Shown here in pieces: positions 1 to 11,334 of a stretch of 64,000 nt of DNA. The notes beneath the pieces were generated by a model. That model saw only the letters and a list, made by a program, of their open reading frames with translations. It was not told where the DNA came from and made no database searches. Location: assembly GCF_029265695.1 (NCBI RefSeq), contig NZ_JAJUHW010000002.1, positions 79,674 to 143,673 on the forward strand, read 5' to 3'. Each line of letters starts with the position of its first letter. The first letter of the stretch is position 1. A program made the position numbers and the translations under genes. Source of the stretch: Gracilinema caldarium (GTDB taxonomy: Bacteria > Spirochaetota > Spirochaetia > Treponematales > Breznakiellaceae).

Positions 1-408
1 GGCCTTTCCCTGAACGAGAGCGCCGGCAAGCCCAAGGCTCGGATAGGGATGAAAAAGATAATCGTTAAGAAAATCTGTATAGGAATTAAAAACGGTAAGG
101 GCCGAATCTATTGTTTCTTGATTCGAAGCGTCCCAAATCAGCAGCGCTCCGTCTCCCATGAGCTTGTAATAGGAACAGTTATATCCATATTGATTGACAC
201 AGGAAAGCAGGTTTGTTGTAAAGCTTTGTATGAGCGGAAAGACGATCCTATCATCGTTGCTGCGTAAAAAATCGCTAAAATTACGGATATCGATACACAG
301 TATTAAGGCTTTTTCAATGGTGTTGCCCAAGTATACATTGTCAAAGAAATCGACAGGCATTTTCTTGAGGCCCTGTCGTGTAAGTTCATCAAGTTCTATC
401 GTGTTCAT
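1..408 (-). CDS. Class III adenylate/guanylate cyclase catalytic domain protein (partial, truncated by window edge)
   Basis: Reverse-strand frame from ATG (complement of 406-408) is open to base 1: MNTIELDELTRQGLKKMPVDFFDNVYLGNTIEKALILCIDIRNFSDFLRSNDD...YYKLMGDGALLIWDAS...GLAGALVQGKA; the CIDIRNFSDF and LMGDGALLIWD motifs are typical of class III cyclases. Not in the ORF track because it has no stop inside the window. Confidence 0.75.
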   Translation of the reverse strand, partial: MNTIELDELTRQGLKKMPVDFFDNVYLGNTIEKALILCIDIRNFSDFLRSNDDRIVFPLIQSFTTNLLSCVNQYGYNCSYYKLMGDGALLIWDASNQETIDSALTVFNSYTDFLNDYLFHPYPSLGLAGALVQGKA

Positions 409-464
409 GCCCGTATTGTACTCTAAAATAAGCAATCTAGCCAATTTAAAAAATTGGACTTTTT

Positions 465-505
465 AGAAAAAAAGAGGGGTGTTCAACAAATTATTGAACA
501 CCCCC
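465..505 (-). terminator. Rho-independent terminator downstream of tRNA-Val
   Basis: On - strand GGGGTGTTCAA-TAATTTG-TTGAACACCCC followed by TCTTTTTTTCTAAAA. Confidence 0.8.
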
Positions 506-512
506 ATGTGTT

Positions 513-586
513 TGGGCGCTGAGAGACTCGAACTCCCGACATCCTCGGTGTAAGCGAGGCGCTCTAGCCAACTGAGCTAAGCGCCC
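513..586 (-). tRNA. tRNA-Val (anticodon TAC)
   Basis: Reverse complement GGGCGCTTAGCTCAGTTGGCTAGAGCGCCTCGCTTACACCGAGGATGTCGGGAGTTCGAGTCTCTCAGCGCCCA: cloverleaf with 7-bp acceptor stem, CCTCG/CGAGG anticodon stem, CTTACAC loop, GTTCGAGTC T-arm. Confidence 0.95.
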
Positions 587-678
587 GATGGGGAGAAACT
601 ATCATAAAGTAGGACGTAAAGTCAAGCCTCTCGGCGATATTTCTCGTTTTTCTGGGGCTTGTTAGGCTTTCCAAGTCC

Positions 679-3534
679 ATGTATGCTTACCCAAGTATGG
701 ATAAATTAATTATTAAAGGTGCCCGGGAACATAATCTTAAAAATATCGATCTTGAACTACCCCGGGACAAACTCATTGTTATTTCGGGACTTTCCGGATC
801 AGGAAAAAGCTCCCTTGCTTTCGATACTATCTTTGCAGAGGGCCAGCGCCGCTATGTAGAGAGCCTTTCCGCCTATGCGCGCCAGTTCCTTGGCCGTATG
901 GATAAACCCGATCTGGATTATATCGAAGGTCTTTCCCCTGCCATATCGATCGAGCAAAAAACAACCCATCGGAATCCACGCTCGACCGTAGGTACGGTCA
1001 CGGAAATATACGACTATTACCGGCTTTTGTATGCCCGTATCGGAATTCCCCATTGTCCATCCTGCGGAAGGGAAATTAAGGAGCAATCGGTGGACCAGAT
1101 GGTGGATACTATTCTATCATTTCAAGAGGGGACCCGGGTGCAGCTTTTAGCTCCCGTCATCCGGGGAAAAAAGGGTGAACACCAGAAAATCCTTGAGGAT
1201 GCACGGAAAGCAGGTTTTGTCAGGGCTCGCATTGACGGTCTCATGGTTAACCTGGAAGATGATATCAAGCTGGACAAACAGAAAAAGCATACGATAGAAA
1301 TTGTGGTAGACCGGCTCGTTATAAGCTCCGATATTCGCTCCCGTCTTGCCGAATCGGTTGAGACTGCCCTTGATTCGGCGGATGGCATTATGCAAGTCAT
1401 TCGTTCCACCGCTGATGGTGATGAGGAGCTTTTTTTCAGCCGACAGAGTGCCTGTCCCGAATGCGGTATATCGATTCCTGAGTTGCAGCCCCGGCTATTT
1501 TCCTTTAACAATCCTTTTGGAGCCTGTCCTGCCTGTACTGGACTGGGAATTAAAATGGAATTTGATCCGGATCTCATTATTCCCGACAAAAGTCTTTCCT
1601 TTAATGAAGGGGGCTGTATTCCCTATAATCCCGATTCCGCTTGGAACAGGAGCCGTTTTGAAAGTCTCGCCCGGCATCTACATTTCAGCCTGGATACTCC
1701 TTTTAATGAACTTCCGAAAAAGGTTCTCGATGCCATTTTATATGGTACTGACGATGCAATCGATGTAGTGTACGAGAATAGGGAGAAAACAGGCAAGTTT
1801 GAATATAAGTCTCGGTTCCCCGGTATTTTGGAGGATCTGAAACGCCGGTATCGGGAGAGCCAAAGTCAGGGGGTTCGGGATTGGCTTGAAAAGTTTATGA
1901 GCCAGAAACCCTGTGAAGTCTGCGGCGGACGGAGACTCAAACCAGAGGCCCTCTCGGTTACGGTCGGGGGCAAAAATATTCATGAATTGAGCAGCCTTTC
2001 GGTAGCCGATTCACTTGCATTTTTTGATTCTATTCGCTTTACCGACACGGAACGGACTATTGCAAAGCAGATCCTAAAAGAAATTGTATCCCGCCTGGGC
2101 TTTATGAAAAATGTGGGTCTCGACTATCTCACTTTGGAAAGAAAAGCTGCGACCCTTTCAGGCGGAGAGGCCCAGCGGATCCGGCTTGCTACCCAGATTG
2201 GTTCAAGCCTTGTGGGTGTGCTCTATATTCTCGATGAACCTTCAATCGGTCTCCATCAGCGGGACAACCAGCGGCTTATCGATACTCTCATCTATTTGCG
2301 GAATATCGGCAATACCCTCATCGTGGTAGAACATGATGAGCAGACCCTCCGGACCGCAGATTATATTGTTGATTTGGGGCCCGGAGCTGGTGTTCACGGC
2401 GGTAAGGTGATTGCCCAGGGGACACCGGAAGAGGTAATGAAGGTAAAGGATAGCCTTACCGGTCAATACCTTGCGGGAACCCTTTTTATGGAACTGCCAA
2501 AGGAGCGGCGGAGGGGAAACGGGCGCTTTATAAAGCTTAAAAATGCCTCAGAACATAATCTCAAGGGGATAGATGTGTCTATTCCCCTCGGAGCCTTTAC
2601 CTGTATTACCGGTGTCTCCGGTTCTGGAAAATCAACACTTCTCTCTGATGTACTCTATCCTGCAATATCTAACAGGGTAAGTGGGACTAGTTATACAGAG
2701 GGTGCATACGAAAGCATAGAAGGAGTCGAATACATCGACAAGGTTATAAATATTGATCAGAGCCCCATCGGCCGAACTCCCCGGTCAAACCCTGCAACCT
2801 ATGTGGGCGTTTTTTCTGGCATCCGGGATCTTTTTGCGGCCCTTCCCGAGGCTAAAACCAGGGGTTACAAGCCTGGCCGTTTTTCCTTTAACGTTAAGGG
2901 CGGAAGGTGTGAAAACTGTCAGGGAGACGGAACGATTAAGATAGAAATGAACTTTCTCCCCGATGTTTATATTACCTGTGATGTCTGTCATGGAAGGCGT
3001 TTTAATAAGGAAACTCTGGAAGTACGCTATAAGGGCAAAAATATTGCCGATGTTCTTGATATGACCATAGAGGAAGCTGCAGAGTTTTTTGCGTTTATCC
3101 CCCATGTGGCTCGCAAACTGGAAACTTTACTTTCTGTCGGTCTTGGGTACATCAAACTAGGCCAGTCTGCCTTAACCCTTTCGGGTGGAGAGGCCCAGCG
3201 GGTTAAGCTTGCTTTGGAGCTTTCTAAACGTTCTACAGGAAAAACCCTCTATATTCTGGATGAACCTACCACGGGGCTCCATTTTGCCGACGTAAAACAG
3301 CTTATGGAAGTGATTCAGAGGCTTGTGGACGGAGGAAATACGGTGGTTATGATAGAGCACAATCTGGATGTAATACTGCAGGCCGATTATATCATAGATC
3401 TTGGCCCTGAAGGGGGAGACCGGGGAGGTTCTGTAGTGGTGACCGGAACACCGGAAGAGGTAGCTGCCTGTGAAAAGTCCTATACAGGGTATTATATAAA
3501 AGAGCAGCTTGAACGGAGCCTGTCCAATCGATGA
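679..3534 (+). CDS. uvrA: Excinuclease ABC subunit A
   Basis: [38 protein letters not shown], two ABC modules, CxxC zinc motifs; start may be ATG 697 ([11 protein letters not shown]). Confidence 0.97.
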   Translation: MYAYPSMDKLIIKGAREHNLKNIDLELPRDKLIVISGLSGSGKSSLAFDTIFAEGQRRYVESLSAYARQFLGRMDKPDLDYIEGLSPAISIEQKTTHRNPRSTVGTVTEIYDYYRLLYARIGIPHCPSCGREIKEQSVDQMVDTILSFQEGTRVQLLAPVIRGKKGEHQKILEDARKAGFVRARIDGLMVNLEDDIKLDKQKKHTIEIVVDRLVISSDIRSRLAESVETALDSADGIMQVIRSTADGDEELFFSRQSACPECGISIPELQPRLFSFNNPFGACPACTGLGIKMEFDPDLIIPDKSLSFNEGGCIPYNPDSAWNRSRFESLARHLHFSLDTPFNELPKKVLDAILYGTDDAIDVVYENREKTGKFEYKSRFPGILEDLKRRYRESQSQGVRDWLEKFMSQKPCEVCGGRRLKPEALSVTVGGKNIHELSSLSVADSLAFFDSIRFTDTERTIAKQILKEIVSRLGFMKNVGLDYLTLERKAATLSGGEAQRIRLATQIGSSLVGVLYILDEPSIGLHQRDNQRLIDTLIYLRNIGNTLIVVEHDEQTLRTADYIVDLGPGAGVHGGKVIAQGTPEEVMKVKDSLTGQYLAGTLFMELPKERRRGNGRFIKLKNASEHNLKGIDVSIPLGAFTCITGVSGSGKSTLLSDVLYPAISNRVSGTSYTEGAYESIEGVEYIDKVINIDQSPIGRTPRSNPATYVGVFSGIRDLFAALPEAKTRGYKPGRFSFNVKGGRCENCQGDGTIKIEMNFLPDVYITCDVCHGRRFNKETLEVRYKGKNIADVLDMTIEEAAEFFAFIPHVARKLETLLSVGLGYIKLGQSALTLSGGEAQRVKLALELSKRSTGKTLYILDEPTTGLHFADVKQLMEVIQRLVDGGNTVVMIEHNLDVILQADYIIDLGPEGGDRGGSVVVTGTPEEVAACEKSYTGYYIKEQLERSLSNR

Positions 3535-6500
3535 GAAAATTCGCTGCAATTTCGATTTCTGCGATGGTTTTCATGGCAGGACTTTTAGGTGCCCAAACTG
3601 AAGGCGCCAGTCCCATTTCCAATTCCCCATCTGGGCCTCAGGTTTCAGCCGATTCTGAAGACGCTGCATTTCAAGAGCCCAATTATATCGAGATGGATAT
3701 CCGTACATCTCGGCTTGAAGAACTGGCAGACTGGTGCCGCAGGCTGGGGCTTTCCGATGCGGGGACCTGGGAAGAACTCGCCGGAAGGCTGCGGACCTTT
3801 TACGGGATTGCAGCTCCTGCTGCTGAAACGAAAGAAGGGCGGACCATTACCATAGAATCTGCCCGCAGTTCTGAATATTTTACCCTTGAAAGTGTAAATG
3901 AATCCTATGCTCGGCTTAAGGGTGCGGTCATTATAACGGTAAAAGACGGAGATTTTGCCCACCGGCTCAAGGCAGACGAGGTTCTTTTTAACCGAAGCCG
4001 TAACAGTATAACCGCCACTGGAGCTGTTGAGTATGTCAAGGAAGGGGGCGGTGTAAAAGAGGTTTTTAAGGGCGACTCTATTTCTATCAATGTGGATACC
4101 TGGGAAGGTCTATTCCTGGGCGGAGCTTCCGAGCGATCCTTACAGGATAAAACGACAGCTTATCGTTTTGCGGGGGAAGTAATTTCCCGGGACGAGGAAG
4201 AGGTAACTGTTTTACAGAATGCAACTATTACCAGTGCATCCAGGGACGACCCCTATTGGTCTATAGGGGCGGCAAAATTGTGGCTCCTTCCGAGCTCCGA
4301 TTGGGCCATGGCTCATGCGGTTTTAAAGGTTGGGGAAATTCCCCTTTTATATATTCCGTTTATTTATCTCCCCGGGGACGAAGTGGTTTTTCATCCTGTT
4401 TTAGGATACCGATCTCGTGAAGGGTCCTTTGTCCAAACCACAACCTACCTGCTTGGGAGGCCGAAGGCGACAAGCGCTTCGGAAAATTCTATAACAAAAA
4501 TACTCGGCTCTGCTTCTGATACGGAACGGAAGCAGGAAGGCCTGTTTTTGCGAAGCACAGGCCAGCGAATAGTTAACCAGGATGGCCCAAGCCTGAGTAT
4601 TCTTTTTGATATTTATACTAATTTGGGTGCCTATGCAGGACTCAATGCAAGCTTTCCGAAAGGTGGGATTTTAGGTAAAACAGATTTGTCAATTGGGCTT
4701 GGACTTACCAGGGATGTATATCAAGTCCTACCCAATTATTATACACCGTTTAAAAATAATGATGGTATAAGCAACTGGAACACATCGGATATTTTTGGGT
4801 ATCCAATACCTTTTCGGTATCGTTTTAAAACTACAGGTACTTTGCAAAGTCCCTTTTTTTCGTTTAATTGGGAGTTTCCGTTATATTCAGATCCCTATGT
4901 GGATCGGGACTTTCTGAATAGGACAGAATCAATGGATTGGCTCCAGATGATTAAGGAAGGGAGCAGTCAGACCCAAACAAGTACTGCCAATCAAGTATCG
5001 ACCCTGGGCTCATACCAGTGGAGATTCAATGTAGCCTTTCCTGGCCCTGTTTTTGAAATTAAGCCTTCTATTGTCACCTTGTCAGTCAATTCCTTATCTT
5101 CATCTCTTTATTTTAATACCCGGTCAGTCAGCAATCCAGCTTCTCCTTTGGATGCACTCTTTTTTTATCCAGAGCGGTTTACCCTGTACTCAACAAATTT
5201 TTCGCTTCGGGGATCCCTCGTTACTCCTTCTACGAGCCAGCTTGCTTCCTCGTCATCCAGTACACAGCAAGGTACCAGCGCTGTTACTGTTCCCGCTGAC
5301 TTGAAGGTCCCGGATGTCTGGTCCCCTTGGGCTGCCGAAAAGACAAGGGATTCCGTTCAAGATCGTTCCGTACTTGCAGAGATTTCTGATCCCCTGGAGA
5401 CTTTGCAGCCCCCGGCTCTCCAGCAGACTTTTACCGTAACAAGCGCCCAAAGCCCCTATAAAATGCAAATGGATTACAGCTTTAATCCAGCTATTTCGAC
5501 TGAGCTTTTCTTCCGCTCCAACGCCTCCCATTGGCCGACCAAAGATGCAGTTCGTTGGGATGACTTCGCTTCCATTTTTACCAATTTCCGAGGCGATGCA
5601 AACATTGGATTATCTGTTGCAGATCCTTCTAATATGCTTTCTGCCTCATGGAAATTAACGAATCAAAGCGCACTGCAAATATACAACTATATGAACCAGG
5701 AGGCCGAAGAATATGATACCCAAACCGAGCGGGAAACGGCGCTGCTTCGCAGCTATGCAGGAACCTATAACAATGTAATACCGGAATTAAGCTTTAAAAT
5801 TGCTCCTTTTGTGCAGGACGAAATCTGGAAAACTACAAGTTTTCAGTATGTGCTGCGAGGTACCCTGGTAAAAACGGCATTTGTGGGCGATGCGGCTACC
5901 GGGGAATGGCTAACTAACATGGGAGAATGGACAAAAGAATATGTTTCAAGCCATCAAATACAGCTGAATTTAGCGGCCAGTACAAGTTCGCTTTCCCAGA
6001 ATAGCTCATTTTCCCTGGAATTACCGCCCAGGGATAGCTCTTTAAAAAGCACTGTGAATGTATCATACGGGATTAGCCGTTCGAGCCTTTCTTTCTCGAT
6101 TGCAGATCCCTTTGGAGAGCCGGTTTTTAAGCCCCTTACCGCTTCGGAAGAGATAAAATTGAGGGAAAAACTCAGTATTAAACAGGATCTCATCTATGAT
6201 CCGGAACTGAAGGCTCTTACATCTTGGAACACCGGGGCTGTTTTAGGGCCAGCTTCGCTAAACTATCGGGCTGCAAGAAATCAAGGTTCCGGAACATTAG
6301 AACCGGTGGCATTTTCTCTTGGATACATCAATGTATTTAACTACAATACACTATGGAAAAACAGGATTGCCTATACCTTGGATATCAACAGTAGTCTGAA
6401 TATGGATCTCCAGCGCTATACCAACTCGGTGTTTACCTTTACGATGGGGACTACGGTCAAGATTGCCCAGTTTCTCGACCTCAGTTTCAGCACTAAATCT

Positions 6501-6857
6501 CAAAATTCTGTTGTATTCCGGTATATGCAGAACTGGCCGATATGGAAAACCCCCGATTTTATGCCAGGGGAACAGAATCTTTTGGTGGATCTGCTTAATT
6601 CCTTCAGATTCGATAATGAAGAACTGCGAAAAAAGTCCGGTTTTAAGCTTAAATCCCTCAGTTTTAAGGCGGTCCACTATCTCGGAGACTGGAATGCCAC
6701 ATTAGGAATAGATTTAAATCCCTATTTGAATAACGCAATAGTCCCTAAACGCTACCAATTTAATACTTCTGTTTCCTTCCTTGTTCAATGGATTCCCATT
6801 CCAGAATTCAAAACTGAAACCTTTAGCGATACAAAGAATGGATTCATATTCAAGTAA
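3531..6857 (+). CDS. LptD/OstA-like outer-membrane protein
   Basis: 1108 aa, signal peptide, OstA-like N-terminal repeats ([62 protein letters not shown]) and long beta-rich C-terminus; ATGA overlap with uvrA stop. Confidence 0.75.
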   Translation: MRKFAAISISAMVFMAGLLGAQTEGASPISNSPSGPQVSADSEDAAFQEPNYIEMDIRTSRLEELADWCRRLGLSDAGTWEELAGRLRTFYGIAAPAAETKEGRTITIESARSSEYFTLESVNESYARLKGAVIITVKDGDFAHRLKADEVLFNRSRNSITATGAVEYVKEGGGVKEVFKGDSISINVDTWEGLFLGGASERSLQDKTTAYRFAGEVISRDEEEVTVLQNATITSASRDDPYWSIGAAKLWLLPSSDWAMAHAVLKVGEIPLLYIPFIYLPGDEVVFHPVLGYRSREGSFVQTTTYLLGRPKATSASENSITKILGSASDTERKQEGLFLRSTGQRIVNQDGPSLSILFDIYTNLGAYAGLNASFPKGGILGKTDLSIGLGLTRDVYQVLPNYYTPFKNNDGISNWNTSDIFGYPIPFRYRFKTTGTLQSPFFSFNWEFPLYSDPYVDRDFLNRTESMDWLQMIKEGSSQTQTSTANQVSTLGSYQWRFNVAFPGPVFEIKPSIVTLSVNSLSSSLYFNTRSVSNPASPLDALFFYPERFTLYSTNFSLRGSLVTPSTSQLASSSSSTQQGTSAVTVPADLKVPDVWSPWAAEKTRDSVQDRSVLAEISDPLETLQPPALQQTFTVTSAQSPYKMQMDYSFNPAISTELFFRSNASHWPTKDAVRWDDFASIFTNFRGDANIGLSVADPSNMLSASWKLTNQSALQIYNYMNQEAEEYDTQTERETALLRSYAGTYNNVIPELSFKIAPFVQDEIWKTTSFQYVLRGTLVKTAFVGDAATGEWLTNMGEWTKEYVSSHQIQLNLAASTSSLSQNSSFSLELPPRDSSLKSTVNVSYGISRSSLSFSIADPFGEPVFKPLTASEEIKLREKLSIKQDLIYDPELKALTSWNTGAVLGPASLNYRAARNQGSGTLEPVAFSLGYINVFNYNTLWKNRIAYTLDINSSLNMDLQRYTNSVFTFTMGTTVKIAQFLDLSFSTKSQNSVVFRYMQNWPIWKTPDFMPGEQNLLVDLLNSFRFDNEELRKKSGFKLKSLSFKAVHYLGDWNATLGIDLNPYLNNAIVPKRYQFNTSVSFLVQWIPIPEFKTETFSDTKNGFIFK

Positions 6858-6893
6858 TGCCCTTGACGTGACCCCCAGGCCTCTATAAACTTT

Positions 6894-6942
6894 CCCCTAA
6901 CATGCAATTGAAATGGTTTATGTTTCAACTACATGTTAGGGG
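6894..6942 (+). promoter_or_regulatory. Hairpin overlapping the phoH translation initiation region
   Basis: CCCCTAACATG (6894-6904) / CATGTTAGGGG (6932-6942) perfect 11 bp, inner TTGAAA (6908-6913) / TTTCAA (6923-6928). Confidence 0.65.
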
Positions 6943-7922
6943 TTCCTTTGGACAGTAATGTAACCATTATTTTGGATAGTCAAGATATTGCAAGCGGTGT
7001 CTGCGGCGCTAATGACAGTAACCTGCGGGTGATAGAAAAATCCTTGGGTGGACATATTGCCACTAAAGGAAATGTATTGCGGCTGGAGGGCTATGATGAG
7101 GCACTGCAAAACCGCATAAAGCTTATCATCGATCATCTTATCGATGCGGTCCGAAAGGGTGAACACCCGTCTCCTGAATATGTGCGGTCCTTGACTGTTA
7201 CCCTCGAGTCGGGTCCTCTGGAGCAGGGCGAGGCCGCTAAAGTTCTGGATCCGCTGCGAGAAGGGGTTATTCAAATACCAAATGGTTTTGGCAGGGTATA
7301 CCCGCGGACACTCAACCAAGCAGCCTATATCCAAGGGATTCGCACCCATGAAATAGTGTTCTGTGTCGGTCCTGCGGGTACGGGGAAAACCTTTCTTGCA
7401 GTTGCGGAAGCACTCAGGCAGGTATTATCTAAAAAACGCCGTAAACTCGTACTTACCCGTCCGGTTGTGGAAGCCGGTGAAAGTCTGGGTTTCTTGCCAG
7501 GAGATCTGGCTCAGAAAATCAATCCTTATCTGCGCCCGCTGTACGATGCCATGGAAGCCTTGGTGCCCTACGAAACCATTCGCAGAATGGAAGATAATCG
7601 GGCTATAGAAATAGCCCCCCTGGCTTATATGCGGGGCCGAAGTTTGAACGACTGTATTATAATCCTTGATGAAGCCCAAAACACCACAAAGGAACAGATG
7701 AAAATGTTTCTTACCCGTATAGGAGAGGGATCTCAAGCCATTGTGACCGGTGATACGACGCAGATAGATTTGCCCCGCCGCAGTGACTCGGGGTTGCTCC
7801 ATGCTATTTCGTTGCTTCATAATGTGGAGGGGCTCTATTTTTCGTATCTCAATACCGCTGATGTGGTACGAAACCCCCTTATTAAAAAGATCATCCAAGC
7901 CTATGACCATGAATCAAAATAA
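6933..7922 (+). CDS. phoH: PhoH family ATPase (start may be TTG 6948)
   Basis: NQAAYIQGIRTHEIVFCVGPAGTGKTFLAVAEAL, LTRPVVEAGESLGFLPGDLAQKINPYLRPLYDAM, VTGDTTQIDLP. Confidence 0.95.
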   Translation: MLGVPLDSNVTIILDSQDIASGVCGANDSNLRVIEKSLGGHIATKGNVLRLEGYDEALQNRIKLIIDHLIDAVRKGEHPSPEYVRSLTVTLESGPLEQGEAAKVLDPLREGVIQIPNGFGRVYPRTLNQAAYIQGIRTHEIVFCVGPAGTGKTFLAVAEALRQVLSKKRRKLVLTRPVVEAGESLGFLPGDLAQKINPYLRPLYDAMEALVPYETIRRMEDNRAIEIAPLAYMRGRSLNDCIIILDEAQNTTKEQMKMFLTRIGEGSQAIVTGDTTQIDLPRRSDSGLLHAISLLHNVEGLYFSYLNTADVVRNPLIKKIIQAYDHESK

Positions 7923-10110
7923 TTCTTTTTTAAGCTCCCTATGGCCCCATAAGATCCGCTTTTGGCCTGCTCTGGCTATAAGTGCAACCTTTGCCATGAT
8001 TCTTTTTGTTACCCTGGGCAATATAGGCAGTTCCGCTGCGAATAGTCCAATACTCCGTGAATTTGAAGTCGGCAAGGTTGCTGAACGGGATTTTATTGCG
8101 GATAAATCAATATCTTATGTGGACGATGAAGCTACACAGCTCCGCAAAAAAGCCCAGGAGCACTTGGTACCCGCGGTTTTTCGCTATTCTACCGATGCAA
8201 CAAGAGATGCCCTTGCCATGTTTGGCCGTTTTAAGTCCATGGTACGTTCCCTTTTTACAAACCGGGTATCTGCTGACGCCTTCAGATTGGGAATACAGGC
8301 AGAATACCCTGGAATGTTTCCCCAGCAAGTACTCGAGACCCTGTATCGAAGCCCCTCACGGGAACGGTTTTTAGAATATGCCGAATCGGTTTTAAAAATT
8401 CTCTTAGAGGAAGGAATTTTTGCCACGGGTAAACTGAATCTGGATCTATACAATCCGGACCAGGTAGAAGTGATTCGCAAAGGGGCAATCCGTACTGAGC
8501 GAGAACGGATTCCTATTAACCGTATGGTTACTTTAATCACCGCTAAAGAGCGAATCGCAGAAATTGCAAGTTCAGGTTCCTATCCCTCAAGTTTTACGTC
8601 CATAGCTCCCTATATCCTGACACCCTTTGTGGTCGAAAATGTGTTTTTTTCGCAGGAGGATACTAATCTTCGTCTCGAAGAGACCAGGGCTCGGTTAGAA
8701 CCGGTGATTAGGCAAATTGAGCGGGGTGAACGGATTATTAAAAAAGGGTCCATAGTTTCAAAAGACGATTTAGCTCGGATTAAAGCGCTGAATCAAGGCA
8801 AGGATCGGCAGAATCCAATTTATATAATGGGCCTTGTAGGGATGCTGCTCTTTTCATTTGGGCTGCTTCTATTTATGACAAGCCCTGCAATGGTGGGGAG
8901 AAAGCTTGAAGCAAAGGAGATTTACTTTCTCACTATTTTAGGGGGACTATACGGTATCAGCGCTATTGTTCTTTCCAGAATGATAGGAATAGAGTACCTC
9001 TCACTGGCTGTTTTTGTGCCTACTGCTCTTTTTGTTATGCTCCCCGCCGTTATTACTGGCGGAAGAACCGCCACCGCTATAGCCATATCAATGCCCGTCA
9101 TCGCCTTTGCCCTTGGGGCCTATGATGAGCAGGCCTTCCTGTTTGCCCTCGCTGCGGGCATAACGGGAGTTTTCTCTATGCGGGCGGCGGAGCGGCGTAT
9201 AGACCTTATTAAAGCCGGATTGTTTGTGGCTGCGATGCAGGCTCTCTTTTCACTGGTCCTGCTTCTCTTTGATCAGAGTCCCCTTTCTGTATTTCCCATG
9301 GTGATATTCTGGTCAGCTTTTAATGGACTTATTTGCGGTATGCTGGTGCTCGCCTTTTTGCCCCTGCTCGAACAGTGGCTCAATGCAACGACGACATTTA
9401 GGCTTATGGAACTGGCAGATCTCAATTCTCCGGTCTTAAAGCGGCTTCTTACCGTAGCGCCCGGAACCTATAGTCATTCGGTTACGGTGGCCAACTTAGC
9501 TGAGTCTGCCTGCAGAGATATTGGGGCTAATGCGCTTCTTGCCCGGGTTGGAGCCTATTATCATGACATTGGAAAAATGGATCAGCCCGATTATTTTATC
9601 GAAAATCAGGCTGCCTATAACAAGCATGATGAACTTGCTCCGCGGCTCTCTGCGACTATTATAAGAAGCCATGTAAAGCTCGGTATTGAAAAAGCTCGGG
9701 CCCTTGGTCTTCCGCAAGCGGTCATTGATATTATATCAGAACATCATGGAAATTCGGTTATAGCCTGGTTTTACAATGAGGCTCTAAAGCGGGAGGATCA
9801 GGTCAAGGCCGATGATTTTTCTTATCCTGGCAATCCTCCGCGCAGCAAAGAATCGGCGGTAGTCATGCTGGCCGATACGGTAGAAGCTGCCATGCGCACC
9901 CTCAAAAAGCCCACAATTACCAAAATTGAAAAATTTGTTCATGAACTGATTATTGGTAAATTTGAACAGGGACAACTTGATCAATCAGAATTAACATTTA
10001 AGGATTTGGAATTGATTAAAAGCGCCTTCGTCCGCGTCTTAGCTGGACACTATCATTCGAGAATTGAATATCCAAAAATAAGCCGGGAGGTTCCCTTTGA
10101 ACAGGGTTGA
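7903..10110 (+). CDS. 7TM-HD family phosphohydrolase (YqfF/PgpH-like)
   Basis: Extracellular 7TMR-HDED region, 7 TM segments, HD motif VGAYYHDIGKM...HDELAPRLSATIIRSHV. The ORF track extends 5' to 7783; ATG 7903/7909 (MTMNQNNSFLSSLW) is the likely start. Confidence 0.9.
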   Translation: MTMNQNNSFLSSLWPHKIRFWPALAISATFAMILFVTLGNIGSSAANSPILREFEVGKVAERDFIADKSISYVDDEATQLRKKAQEHLVPAVFRYSTDATRDALAMFGRFKSMVRSLFTNRVSADAFRLGIQAEYPGMFPQQVLETLYRSPSRERFLEYAESVLKILLEEGIFATGKLNLDLYNPDQVEVIRKGAIRTERERIPINRMVTLITAKERIAEIASSGSYPSSFTSIAPYILTPFVVENVFFSQEDTNLRLEETRARLEPVIRQIERGERIIKKGSIVSKDDLARIKALNQGKDRQNPIYIMGLVGMLLFSFGLLLFMTSPAMVGRKLEAKEIYFLTILGGLYGISAIVLSRMIGIEYLSLAVFVPTALFVMLPAVITGGRTATAIAISMPVIAFALGAYDEQAFLFALAAGITGVFSMRAAERRIDLIKAGLFVAAMQALFSLVLLLFDQSPLSVFPMVIFWSAFNGLICGMLVLAFLPLLEQWLNATTTFRLMELADLNSPVLKRLLTVAPGTYSHSVTVANLAESACRDIGANALLARVGAYYHDIGKMDQPDYFIENQAAYNKHDELAPRLSATIIRSHVKLGIEKARALGLPQAVIDIISEHHGNSVIAWFYNEALKREDQVKADDFSYPGNPPRSKESAVVMLADTVEAAMRTLKKPTITKIEKFVHELIIGKFEQGQLDQSELTFKDLELIKSAFVRVLAGHYHSRIEYPKISREVPFEQG

Positions 10111-10555
10111 AATTTCATCCGCCGAAAGTCTAGAACCCTTACCTTGGATGCACAAACTCGAAGCTTTTGCCTTGCTCATTCTAGAAAAACTTAAAAAAAA
10201 CAATTGGGATATTTCTATTCTTCTTTGTGATGATGAAACTATTCGCCAGCTTAATGCGGAATACCGGAATAAAAATGAACCTACCGATGTTTTATCCTTT
10301 GATCTGGGAGAGACAGTGGAAGAGGATGGAGAAAAGCGATATCTCGCGGGCGATATTGTCATCTCCCTGCAAACCCTGTATGAGAATGCTCATTATTTCA
10401 GCGTAGAGCCCGATGAGGAGTTTCGTCGTCTTGTAATCCATGGTATTCTGCACTTGAGCGGCATGGATCATCAAACTAATGATGCTTCAGAACCGATGCT
10501 GCAGTTTCAGGAACTTCTTCTTGAGCAAACAAAAGAGGAGCATATTCTTTTATGA
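10097..10555 (+). CDS. ybeY: Endoribonuclease YbeY
   Basis: RRLVIHGILHLSGMDHQ zinc motif; NAEYRNKNEPTDVLSF. Confidence 0.95.
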   Translation: MNRVEISSAESLEPLPWMHKLEAFALLILEKLKKNNWDISILLCDDETIRQLNAEYRNKNEPTDVLSFDLGETVEEDGEKRYLAGDIVISLQTLYENAHYFSVEPDEEFRRLVIHGILHLSGMDHQTNDASEPMLQFQELLLEQTKEEHILL

Positions 10556-11334
10556 ATATCAAAGAAATCTGGAATCGTTTTTTTAGTGCAGCCACCCAAG
10601 AGGAAATAAAGGAATTTGAAAAGCTGGAATCGGATCAAAAGGACATGATCCGCGGCGTGGTTGAACTTTCTGATACCATGGTTAAGGAAGTCATGGTTCC
10701 TCGAATTGATACGATTTTTCTTTCTGTTGAAATGAACCAGGATGAAATGCTGGAAAAAATCGCTGAGAGCGGACATTCACGATTCCCAGTTTATAAAGAT
10801 ACGATCGATAATGTTATCGGTATTTTGTATGTTAAAGATTTGCTCCGCACTCTCGTTAAGCATGAATCGATTCAGATGCAAACCATACTGCGAAAGCCAT
10901 TTTTTGTTCCCGAATCTAAGCGTATTGATGATCTTCTGCGGGATATGCGCCGCAAACGGGTCCATATTGCCGTAGCCGTGGACGAATATGGCGGCGTTTC
11001 CGGTATCGTCTGCATGGAAGATATTATCGAAGAAATCGTTGGAGATATACAGGACGAATTTGACAATGAACGGGAAGACATACTTCAGATCGGAGATGGG
11101 GTGTATCTCTGCGATGCTCGGCTTAATCTGGAGGATCTGGCGGAAGAACTAAAATTAGATTTACCGGTAAACGATTTTGACACCCTTGGGGGTTTTGTAT
11201 TTGATCTTTTCGGAAAAATACCGGTAAAATACGAAAAAGTCAGCTATGGTGGTCATGATTTCATTATTCAGGACATGGAGGGCCACAAAATCAACACCGT
11301 TAAAATAGTGTTAAAACGGAGCCCGACGGAATGA
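10552..11334 (+). CDS. CorC/HlyC-family CBS-domain protein
   Basis: MVKEVMVPRIDTIFL, SGHSRFPVYKDTIDNVIGILYVKDLL, VDEYGGVSGIVCMEDIIEEIVGDIQDEFD. Confidence 0.92.
   Translation: MNIKEIWNRFFSAATQEEIKEFEKLESDQKDMIRGVVELSDTMVKEVMVPRIDTIFLSVEMNQDEMLEKIAESGHSRFPVYKDTIDNVIGILYVKDLLRTLVKHESIQMQTILRKPFFVPESKRIDDLLRDMRRKRVHIAVAVDEYGGVSGIVCMEDIIEEIVGDIQDEFDNEREDILQIGDGVYLCDARLNLEDLAEELKLDLPVNDFDTLGGFVFDLFGKIPVKYEKVSYGGHDFIIQDMEGHKINTVKIVLKRSPTE

Noticed and set aside
49-466. Forward ORFs of 72 and 90 aa at the window start
   Set aside because: They lie opposite the reverse-strand cyclase reading frame, which has clear family motifs.
1122-1589. 155-aa - strand ORF opposite uvrA
   Set aside because: Antisense to conserved uvrA; composition typical of shadow ORFs.
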